From: Sutcliffiella tianshenii
Lineage (GTDB): Bacteria > Bacillota > Bacilli > Bacillales > Bacillaceae_I
DNA: 64,000 nucleotides
Assembly: GCF_016908565.1 (NCBI RefSeq)
Contig: NZ_JAFBED010000008.1
Coordinates: 52,150 to 116,149, forward strand
Direction: 5' to 3'
A model generated the notes under the pieces. That model saw only the letters and a program-made list of their open reading frames with translations. It was not told where the DNA came from and did no database searches. Below, piece by piece: positions 17,936 to 23,489 of the stretch; within the stretch, counting starts at the first letter, position 1; every line of letters starts with the position of its first letter. The position numbers were made by a program, and so were the translations under genes.

Positions 17936-18382
17936 ATGAAACTCAGAGAACAAATGCCTGAACTGTCAGGTGCAACGGAATGGATCAATGAGGAAGTGAC
18001 AAAGGAGGATCTGATCGGTAAGCCTACACTGATTCACTTCTGGTCAGTAAGCTGCTATTTATGTAAGGAAGCGATGCCTGAAATCAATGATCTTCGTGAT
18101 GAATATGACGACGAGCTGAACGTAGTGGCTGTCCACATGCCACGTTCCGAAGATGATCTTGATCTTGGTGTCATCCGCTCCATGGCAATGGGACATGACA
18201 TTACCCAGCCGATTTTCGTTGACAGTGAACACAAATTGACAGATGCCTTTGAAAATAAATATGTACCCGCGTACTACGTATTTGATGCAGAAGGGAACCT
18301 GCGTCACTTCCAGGCAGGAGGAAGCGGAATGAATATGCTGAAGAAACGTATCAACAGGGTTCTTGGTGTAGAAGAGAAGTAA
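17936..18382 (+). CDS. cytoplasmic TlpA/ResA-like thiol-disulfide protein
   Basis: This 148-residue thioredoxin-fold protein has the active-site segment HFWSVSCYLCKEAMPE (CxxC) and a cis-proline region VPAYYVFDAEG. Unlike ResA or StoA it has no signal or membrane anchor, so it acts in the cytoplasm. The -YL- dipeptide between the cysteines differs from thioredoxin. AAAGGGAGAG lies before the ATG. The consensus promoter overlapped by a PerR box implies a role in peroxide or thiol stress, such as reducing a peroxidase or repairing oxidised proteins. The precise substrate is unknown. Confidence 0.85.
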   Translation: MKLREQMPELSGATEWINEEVTKEDLIGKPTLIHFWSVSCYLCKEAMPEINDLRDEYDDELNVVAVHMPRSEDDLDLGVIRSMAMGHDITQPIFVDSEHKLTDAFENKYVPAYYVFDAEGNLRHFQAGGSGMNMLKKRINRVLGVEEK

Positions 18383-18407
18383 AAAAGGGGCCAGGCCCCT
18401 TTTTTTT
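18382..18407 (+). terminator. terminator of the thiol-disulfide gene
   Basis: AAAAAGGGGC and GCCCCTTTTT form the stem around CAG, with a T-tract of eight. Confidence 0.88.
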
Positions 18408-18465
18408 GTTTGCAATCAATTATGAAGGAATAGTAGCTATTTAGTGCTTGTGTCAACCATGCCCG

Positions 18466-18496
18466 TAATATTTTTTACTCCTGGACTCATATACAT
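18466..18496 (+). promoter_or_regulatory. possible sigma-E-like sporulation promoter
   Basis: TAATATTT (18466-18473) fits the sigma-E -35 pattern kmATATTT. Fourteen bases later CATATACAT (18488-18496) partly fits the -10 pattern CATACAnT. It lies 62 bases before the Hsp20-family gene that opens a spore-protein cluster. The -10 has mismatches, so this is a tentative call. Confidence 0.35.
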
Positions 18497-18557
18497 ATAG
18501 AAATAAATATAATGAATCAAGTTTACGTATTCTTTGAGAGTGTAGGGGAGGCGGGAA

Positions 18558-18992
18558 ATGAAAAAGAATAGCAAGCAGGGAAATCCATGGGAAAATATGA
18601 ACGAGAAAATAGATGATGTCTTAGGGGAGAAATTTTGGAAGGATGTATTGCCTGTCATACCTAAAAGGGTCCCGTTGGTTGATATATATGAAACACCTTC
18701 ATATGGGTATATGATACTGGAGCTGCCGGGACTTCATTCAACAAAAGATGTTCAGATAACCGTTCAGAACAATCAGCTCTTTATAAAAGGGACCATCCCC
18801 TATCCTTATCAGCTACCAAAAGAGAACCTCCTTCAAAGTGAGAGATTCTTCGGCACATTCAAGCGTGCAATATCAATCCCCTTTTCTTTTGTTCCACAGA
18901 AAATGACGTCCCAATATAAGCAAGGAATCCTTTTGCTTGCTTTTCAAAAAGCAGATCATGACATTGATGTTGAAATTGTTTTTCAAGATTGA
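18558..18992 (+). CDS. Hsp20/alpha-crystallin-like protein (spore-associated?)
   Basis: This 144-residue protein has a small-heat-shock core: VPLVDIYETPSYGYMILELPG, then FIKGTIPYP, FGTFKRAISIPF and a final strand GILLLAFQK. The usual IxI/V tail is absent and the conserved A-x-x-x-x-GVL is replaced by YKQGILLLAF. In Bacillus, diverged Hsp20 proteins CotM and CotP are spore-coat proteins, so a coat role is plausible given the GerP-like genes that follow in the same direction (17 bases to the next start). GGGGAGGCGG precedes the ATG. A general chaperone role is the alternative. Confidence 0.75.
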   Translation: MKKNSKQGNPWENMNEKIDDVLGEKFWKDVLPVIPKRVPLVDIYETPSYGYMILELPGLHSTKDVQITVQNNQLFIKGTIPYPYQLPKENLLQSERFFGTFKRAISIPFSFVPQKMTSQYKQGILLLAFQKADHDIDVEIVFQD

Positions 18993-19009
18993 TAGAGGGG
19001 GCAGAAAAG

Positions 19010-19222
19010 ATGAAATTTGAAATTCATTCCTTCAAAGTAGACATCCTCATGAATTCCTCGTCACTTAACAAAGGCGATAATACAATTTTCAATATAAAAG
19101 TCGAGAAGCAGGAAAATGAAGGGGTGGGGACCATAGCCGGGGAGAAGAACCGGATGAATCATAATACGGGCATGGTAAATCGACGAACTGGAACTGAGCC
19201 GGATCAACAAAATCAAACTTAG
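19010..19222 (+). CDS. GerPA/GerPF-like small spore protein, diverged
   Basis: This 70-residue protein starts at ATG 19010 behind AGAGGGGG. Its first 40 residues (FEIHSFKVDILMNSSSLNKG, then DN and later GVGTIAG) follow the GerPA/GerPF pattern: a beta strand, xxSSxxxxGxN, then NxGxGxxxG. The tail is polar and asparagine-rich. GerP proteins sit in the spore coat and let germinants pass to their receptors. It lies in a run with the Hsp20-like gene and two further small genes. On its own the similarity is weak; the same pattern in three neighbours supports it. Confidence 0.6.
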   Translation: MKFEIHSFKVDILMNSSSLNKGDNTIFNIKVEKQENEGVGTIAGEKNRMNHNTGMVNRRTGTEPDQQNQT

Positions 19223-19237
19223 TTGGTTGTGATCTAG

Positions 19238-19687
19238 ATGAATGAAGATAAATCTGTTGAGCAGAAAATAAAAGAACTTGAGCAGAAGCTGGCTATCCTT
19301 GAAGATCGGATTGCAGCACTGACAAAGGAGAGGGCCATCCATTATCACATTCAGCATCTGGATATTAGAGAGGCCACATTCGATCAGCTCCATTATCACC
19401 TGGATTCAATCAGTATTGAAAGCTTAAGCGGGACATTGAATATAGTCAATAATTTTGATGGAGGATCACCAGGAAAACTGCAACCGACCCTACCTGATAA
19501 TCAGAAACAAAAGCCTACTTCTTTTCCGGAAAAGGTAAAGGGAAAGGATGAAAGCAATTCAAATGGAAAGAACGGGAAAGTAAAATCCCACTCACATCAA
19601 AAAGAACGTCCCAAAATGGACCTGATTGTTACCCCGAAAACAAAAGGATACTCTGTCGCCTTCACAAAAAAGGAGGAAAAGAAATGA
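19238..19687 (+). CDS. GerPC-like spore germination/coat protein
   Basis: This 149-residue protein has an N-terminal coiled coil (EQKIKELEQKLAILEDRIAAL). It continues with a segment LHYHLDSISIESLSGTLNIV that closely parallels the GerPC motif (KFDQLKVETLEGTLNIG, recalled). The C-terminal part is lysine- and serine-rich. GerPC is the only large member of the gerP operon and probably organises the small GerP proteins during coat assembly. The ribosome site is weak. Its stop overlaps the next start (ATGA), so the two are translationally coupled. Confidence 0.7.
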   Translation: MNEDKSVEQKIKELEQKLAILEDRIAALTKERAIHYHIQHLDIREATFDQLHYHLDSISIESLSGTLNIVNNFDGGSPGKLQPTLPDNQKQKPTSFPEKVKGKDESNSNGKNGKVKSHSHQKERPKMDLIVTPKTKGYSVAFTKKEEKK

Positions 19688-19992
19688 GTTCTTCATATTC
19701 TCCCAATTTTTTTATAGGAAGTATCCGGATAGGAGTGGTGGAGAGTGCATCCTGTATAAACATGGGGAACAATTACCCTGCACAGTTCCAAAGCAATAAA
19801 AAGCATAATCAGGGAATAGGGAATATCAGTGGAGATGAACTTGATATCCATGAAAACAAAAGTATGGTGAGCGATTCCTCTTTTATCGTTATGTTGCACC
19901 AACTGGAAAACCAGGAGCTCCCTCAATGGCTCCAGGATGTGATAAAGGAGAAGCAGGACGCGGATTCCAAAAACGAAAATGAAGATGACTAG
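19684..19992 (+). CDS. GerPB/PD/PE-like small spore protein
   Basis: This 102-residue protein starts with an ATGA overlap on the upstream GerPC-like gene. Residues 8-48 (FFIGSIRIGVVESASCINMG, then N...NQGIGNISG) carry the same strand-SS-xGN-NxGxG pattern as the other small GerP-like proteins here. The acidic tail (QDADSKNENEDD) is family-atypical. Its TAG stop overlaps the TAG stop of the convergent gene inside the tetranucleotide CTAG, with no terminator between. A spore-coat permeability role is inferred from the neighbourhood. Confidence 0.6.
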   Translation: MSSSYSPNFFIGSIRIGVVESASCINMGNNYPAQFQSNKKHNQGIGNISGDELDIHENKSMVSDSSFIVMLHQLENQELPQWLQDVIKEKQDADSKNENEDD

Positions 19993-20237
19993 CTTCCTTG
20001 TTTTATCTGTATGGGCATATCAACCAAATCCGGGTCATATACAATGTTCATGTTGGAAGAAGAATGATTGTCAACGCCCACTACCATCCCAAACCCCATA
20101 TTGACCTTTTGGCTCGTACTCCAATTGGACTGAACATTATGCCCGGTAAAAACTCCTGAACTATTCATGATAGAGGTTATTTCAATCCGGTCGAGAAGAA
20201 AATGGACATGTTTTGGCTTAGCATCTGTATGTCGCAT
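19989..20237 (-). CDS. GerPA/GerPF-family spore germination protein
   Basis: This 82-residue protein reads HFLLDRIEITSIMNSSGVFTG, then HNVQSNWST, VNMGFG and a closing YDPDLVDMP. The last segment matches the DPDxxDxP-like ending of GerPF-type proteins (YFDPDVADQ in B. subtilis, recalled). ATG 20237 follows GGAGG by 5 bases; a GTG at 20249 is in frame but overlaps the ribosome site. It is the second gene of a leftward pair behind a sigma-K-like promoter, consistent with late mother-cell expression and a coat location. Confidence 0.75.
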   Translation of the reverse strand: MRHTDAKPKHVHFLLDRIEITSIMNSSGVFTGHNVQSNWSTSQKVNMGFGMVVGVDNHSSSNMNIVYDPDLVDMPIQIKQGS

Positions 20238-20252
20238 CGTATCCTCCACCTC

Positions 20253-20498
20253 CTAAAATTGGGCTGTTGGTTGTGGGTTATTCAACTCTGGATTTGAGAT
20301 GGTCGTATCGACACCATCAGTATCTATGATAACATTGAAAATTCCATTGATGCCTACCACTCCAATTTCAATTCCATTCCCCATATTGATTTTACCCTGT
20401 GTCGACCAGTCGGGTTGGTTATTTTGACCAGTGGAAACGGCCGAACTCTGACTGATGGAATTTACATTAATTTGGTTAAAGATAATGGATACCGGCAT
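20253..20498 (-). CDS. GerPA/GerPF-family spore germination protein
   Basis: This 81-residue protein begins MPVSIIFNQINVNSISQSS and continues GQNNQPDWST, KINMGNG. The arrangement parallels B. subtilis GerPF (which starts MPAIVGPIAINSVSGG, recalled), and it is the clearest GerP homologue in the cluster. ATG 20498 is chosen because GGAGGAG precedes it; an ATG at 20516 overlaps that site. It is the first gene of the leftward pair, 15 bases before the next start, downstream of an AC-N16-CATACACTA promoter. Confidence 0.78.
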   Translation of the reverse strand: MPVSIIFNQINVNSISQSSAVSTGQNNQPDWSTQGKINMGNGIEIGVVGINGIFNVIIDTDGVDTTISNPELNNPQPTAQF

Positions 20499-20530
20499 TA
20501 ATATTCGCTCCTCCATACTTCATTGTATTT

Positions 20531-20557
20531 TAGTGTATGAAATAATGAAGAGAAGGT
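20531..20557 (-). promoter_or_regulatory. sigma-K-like promoter of the leftward gerP-like pair
   Basis: On the minus strand, AC (20557-20556) is followed after 16 bases by CATACACTA (20539-20531). This matches the sigma-K consensus AC-N16/17-CATANNNTA exactly. It lies 33 bases upstream of the GerPF-like start. The gerP operon of B. subtilis is known to be sigma-K dependent, so the match fits the gene family. Confidence 0.65.
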
Positions 20558-20680
20558 TATCAGTAATTAAGATGACATATATTCAGTTAGGCTATAGTAC
20601 TATTTTAATAAAATTATTCATGATTCTATTTAACGAGGCATACCATATATAAATTTACGCCAAAGTTAGGGGAAATCATG

Positions 20681-20947
20681 ATGGTAACCAAGCAGATTGT
20701 CGTTACACTTACAAATGGCCTCCACTCAATAAATGCCCAGTCATTTGTACAAAGAGCACTTGCGTTCCAATCAGAAATCAAAGTTGTCCGACATAGCAGG
20801 ATAGTGGATGGAAAAAGCCTGCTTGGCCTTTTGTCATTGGGGATTGCCAATGGCAATGTCGTGACGGTGAAAGCGGAAGGTTCCGATGAAAAAGAAGCGG
20901 TAGCCATTTTGACATCCTTCCTGAAAAGTGAAATTGAATTCGAATGA
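20681..20947 (+). CDS. HPr-family phosphocarrier-like protein with altered active site
   Basis: This 88-residue HPr fold protein, counted from the second of two adjacent ATGs, places His15 and Ser46 exactly at the HPr positions (NGLHSINAQSFV and DGKSLLGLLSLGI). His15 is the PEP/Enzyme I phospho-acceptor and Ser46 the HPr-kinase site in canonical HPr. The invariant -ARPA- after His15 is replaced by -SINA-, so Arg17 is lost. B. subtilis Crh instead loses the histidine and keeps ARPA, so this is neither normal HPr nor normal Crh. TAGGGGAAA precedes the start. A regulatory role via Ser46 is possible but unproven. Confidence 0.8.
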   Translation: MVTKQIVVTLTNGLHSINAQSFVQRALAFQSEIKVVRHSRIVDGKSLLGLLSLGIANGNVVTVKAEGSDEKEAVAILTSFLKSEIEFE

Positions 20948-20951
20948 ACGT

Positions 20952-20985
20952 ACACGCAGATATAGCATCTGCGTGTTTTATTTTT
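20952..20985 (+). terminator. terminator of the HPr-like gene
   Basis: ACACGCAGAT and ATCTGCGTGT form a perfect 10-bp stem followed by TTTATTTTT. Confidence 0.87.
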
Positions 20986-21113
20986 ACAGAATATAACATT
21001 GAAAAGACGGACAGGTTTCCTTTATACTTTCCGAATATATATGTTGCCAGGTTTATTATTTCTATAAATCTGGGTAAATATCTTCGTATAGAATAGAAAC
21101 GGAGGAGAACATC

Positions 21114-22103
21114 ATGAAAACTCGCGATTCCTTCTTTGACAATGCGAAGTTTATCCTAATCTTTTTAGTTGTATTCGGACATATCATTTCCCCTTATCGA
21201 ACCAATGATGAGTGGTTGGTGTCCATCTATCACTTTATATTCATCTTTCATATGCCGGCATTCATTCTATTGGCCGGACACTTTAGCACTAACTTTCATA
21301 AAAAAGGCTACTATACTAAAATAGTGACAAGATTATTGGTCCCATACCTTATTCTGCAAACCATCTATACACTGTTCTATAGCCAGCTTTATGCATCAAC
21401 TGAATATTCCCTGCAATATTTCACTCCAAGATGGGCTATGTGGTTCCTGTTGAGTATGATTGCATGGAAGCTTATGCTGCCGCTATTTGCCAAGCTGAAA
21501 GCTAGATACAGTGTTCCCTTGGCACTGGCCTTGGGAGTCGGGATAGGATTTTTTGAAATTTCCGAGCGTTTCCTGAGCTTGGACCGGACATTTTACTTCT
21601 TTCCTTTCTTCCTGATCGGGTATTATTTGACGCGAACCGATCTTTTTGAACGAGTGAAAAATGGGGCTTATCGCCCTTATGCCGCTGGTTTCCTGGTCAT
21701 TCTATTCGTTGCGATCTACATCGTTTTAGGTGGGATCGATGGCGCAAGTATCCTTTATGGGACATATACTTTCTCATCTGTCATGGATATGCTCGGGCGT
21801 ATTGGCATCTATGCAGGAAGCTTCCTGGTTACACTCGCATTTTTTGCCCTTGTTCCCAAGGAGAAGTATTTCTTCACAGGAATCGGCAGAAGATCATTTT
21901 ATGTATATATCCTTCACGGATTTATCATCAAGTGGTTTTTTGAAACAAGTTTCAGTGATGCCATAAATTCGGGACCTGGCTATGTACTGCTGATCCTTCT
22001 TAGTATCCTGGTAACCTTTGCAACAGGTAATAAGTATGTGGTCAAAGCAATTCAGACGCCATTTGGTTATATGAAGGAAGGATTGTCCTTGAAGAACGGA
22101 TAG
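21114..22103 (+). CDS. acyltransferase-3 family membrane protein
   Basis: This 329-residue membrane protein has about ten helices. The N-terminal signature (RDSFFDNAKFILIFLVVFGHI, with Asn-Ala-Lys and a conserved His) and the later YILHG motif are typical of the acyltransferase_3 / fucose-4-O-acetylase-like family. Such enzymes move acetyl or other acyl groups across the membrane onto sugars or cell-surface polymers. No SGNH domain is fused and no glycan genes are adjacent, so the acceptor cannot be guessed. ACGGAGGAG precedes the ATG. It forms a single-gene unit. Confidence 0.85.
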   Translation: MKTRDSFFDNAKFILIFLVVFGHIISPYRTNDEWLVSIYHFIFIFHMPAFILLAGHFSTNFHKKGYYTKIVTRLLVPYLILQTIYTLFYSQLYASTEYSLQYFTPRWAMWFLLSMIAWKLMLPLFAKLKARYSVPLALALGVGIGFFEISERFLSLDRTFYFFPFFLIGYYLTRTDLFERVKNGAYRPYAAGFLVILFVAIYIVLGGIDGASILYGTYTFSSVMDMLGRIGIYAGSFLVTLAFFALVPKEKYFFTGIGRRSFYVYILHGFIIKWFFETSFSDAINSGPGYVLLILLSILVTFATGNKYVVKAIQTPFGYMKEGLSLKNG

Positions 22104-22108
22104 AAAGA

Positions 22109-22139
22109 AGAACCTCCATTGTGATGGAGGTTCTTTTTT
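22109..22139. terminator. terminator between acyltransferase and VOC gene
   Basis: AGAACCTCCAT and ATGGAGGTTCT pair around GTG[A]; the T-run overlaps the minus-strand VOC stop codon. It probably serves both directions. Confidence 0.87.
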
Positions 22140-22587
22140 ATCGGTCTAGCCAATCCTTTAAATGAAGTGTTCCCATTCTAGCATCTGGTTCTCCTTCAAG
22201 ATTTGTAATATACTCCAGGGAATTTCCATCTGGATCGGAGAAATAATAGCTCGCAGATGGCATCCAGGCATGGACTACTGCATCACTGGTATCAAGTCCG
22301 AAGCTTTTTGTTAAAGGTATGTTCTTTTCATGTAGAAATGCAGGGATTTCAAATAACTGGTCATATTCCACGTAAAAAGCGAAATGTGCCGGGATGAATT
22401 CTTCTTTTTCTACCTCCCATATTCCAAGCATCTGTTCCTTCATTCCGGGGTCGCCAAGCCAGAAGAATGCTACCCTTCTTTCTTGAATAAAAGTCGCCAG
22501 CTTCAATCCTAGCTTCTTGTAAAAACTGATGGCTTCCTCCAAGTTTATTGTTTTGATATGCGTTTCAAAAAGTTTTGAGTTCTTCAT
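22138..22587 (-). CDS. VOC (glyoxalase/bleomycin-resistance) superfamily protein
   Basis: This 149-residue protein has two beta-alpha-beta-beta-beta modules. The first carries TINLEEAISFYKKLGLKLA, and the second ends SYYFSDPDGNSLEYI with the metal-binding Glu common in the family. Members range from glyoxalases to dioxygenases and fosfomycin or bleomycin resistance proteins; the sequence does not settle which. It reads leftward into the shared terminator, alone on its transcript. Confidence 0.82.
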   Translation of the reverse strand: MKNSKLFETHIKTINLEEAISFYKKLGLKLATFIQERRVAFFWLGDPGMKEQMLGIWEVEKEEFIPAHFAFYVEYDQLFEIPAFLHEKNIPLTKSFGLDTSDAVVHAWMPSASYYFSDPDGNSLEYITNLEGEPDARMGTLHLKDWLDR

Positions 22588-22688
22588 TTACGGATTCCCC
22601 TTTGTCATCTTGATACTTTAAGTCTATTCCAGATAAGGATGAAGGAAATCCAAGTATAGTAGTATCTTCTCCTACATCTTTAGCAGGA

Positions 22689-22722
22689 GAAAAAAACTGC
22701 GAATCAAGAATTAGATTCACAG
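22689..22722 (-). terminator. terminator of the leftward small membrane gene
   Basis: Read leftward, ACTGTGAATC and GATTCGCAGT form a stem (one mismatch) followed by TTTTTT, just after the stop of the gene at 22731. Confidence 0.8.
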
Positions 22723-22730
22723 TCTGGTGG

Positions 22731-22994
22731 TCATATATCTGTTACTTTCCCCGTTGATATCTTTCTATTGACCGTCCAGATGCCGAGCAAGGAGAGCAGG
22801 GTGGTCATAGTAATGACAATGGGCAAAAGGTTGGTTAACTGAGCCATCACACTGTAAAGGATGCTGATGGAAACCATAGGTATGATGACGGCGAGGAACT
22901 GTATCTTTCTATTCACTCTGGTCATTAAACTGCTGCAGATATACACAATTCCACCGAGCAGCGTGATGGACAAAAGTGTGAACAAACTATCCAT
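22731..22994 (-). CDS. small three-helix membrane protein, hypothetical
   Basis: This 87-residue protein has three hydrophobic segments (LFTLLSITLLGGIVYICSSL; FLAVIIPMVSISILYSV; LLPIVITMTTLLSLLGIW) and a short basic tail. I do not recognise the family. CGGAGGTC lies about 11 bases upstream of the ATG and a clean terminator follows, so it is probably a real single-gene unit. It lies head-to-head with the antibiotic-response leader that begins at 23110. Confidence 0.6.
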   Translation of the reverse strand: MDSLFTLLSITLLGGIVYICSSLMTRVNRKIQFLAVIIPMVSISILYSVMAQLTNLLPIVITMTTLLSLLGIWTVNRKISTGKVTDI

Positions 22995-23109
22995 TTACGG
23001 CATGACCTCCGTTAAGATTAGTGGTTAATGATACACTGTCTATTCCATTATTATACCATGAGGATGGATGAATATTCAGAAAAAACAAAGTGGAAATTCC
23101 CAAAATGTA

Positions 23110-23138
23110 TTGACAGTCTGCCAAAGGAAAAATATACT
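23110..23138 (+). promoter_or_regulatory. sigma-A promoter of the ABC-F leader
   Basis: TTGACA (23110-23115) and TATACT (23133-23138) are separated by exactly 17 bases. Transcription would start near 23145, giving a leader of about 345 bases before the ABC-F start codon. Confidence 0.75.
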
Positions 23139-23213
23139 AATAAGGATAACAATACGAGAAAAGGAAGGTACAAGGTGCGATGTGGAATTAATCTGATTTT
23201 TAGGAGAGAACTC

Positions 23214-23312
23214 ATGATGATGAATAGAATGAGGAACCTAGAGAATTGGATTAGTCTGCCCATTTTTGCCTTCCATAAGAATCGTTTGAAAACCGCTAGC
23301 TGTTCAGCATAG
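23214..23312 (+). CDS. 32-residue leader peptide (upstream ORF) of the ABC-F attenuator
   Basis: This short ORF starts with three consecutive ATG codons (MMMNRMRNLE) behind a strong AGGAGA site 6-7 bases upstream, and ends TASCSA. It lies between a consensus promoter and an intrinsic terminator in the leader of an ABC-F gene. Codons 7-10 (23232-23244) hold the sequence AGGAACCTAGAGA. This is complementary, with one bulged base, to 23392-23405 in the left arm and loop of the terminator. Translating ribosomes would mask this segment, while ribosomes stalled near the start would leave it free to form the antiterminator. Longer in-frame reading back to 23028 has no ribosome site. Confidence 0.65.
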   Translation: MMMNRMRNLENWISLPIFAFHKNRLKTASCSA

Positions 23313-23405
23313 TGTCATTTTCCGATGCTTGATTATGTAAAAGGCTTTTTAAGGCATGTCATGTTTTCATGCACAGGACTTATCAAAAACCTCTCTAGGA
23401 TTCCT
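23232..23405 (+). promoter_or_regulatory. antiterminator pairing of the ABC-F leader
   Basis: AGGAA+CCTAGAGA (23232-23244) can pair with TCTCTAGG (23392-23399) and TTCCT (23401-23405), leaving A23400 bulged. This gives 13 base pairs that compete directly with the terminator stem. The upstream partner lies inside codons 7-10 of the leader ORF, coupling antitermination to ribosome position. Confidence 0.6.
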
Positions 23406-23418
23406 AGGGAGGTTTTTT
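23386..23418 (+). terminator. attenuator terminator before the ABC-F gene
   Basis: A 14-bp stem, AAAACCTCTCTAGG with CCTAGGGAGGTTTT (one T-G wobble) around a 3-base loop, runs into six T residues. It lies 72 bases before the ABC-F start and no gene ends just upstream of it, so it must act as a leader attenuator. Confidence 0.85.
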
Positions 23419-23489
23419 GTGATGAAGGATAAAGCTGCTCATTTTATAACCTTACGTAAATAATGCTAAAACAAAATGAGGTGCTGTGT

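Noticed and set aside
23028..23312. 94-codon version of the leader ORF before the ABC-F gene
   Set aside because: It begins upstream of the mapped promoter with no ribosome site; only the 32-codon part from 23214 has proper signals.
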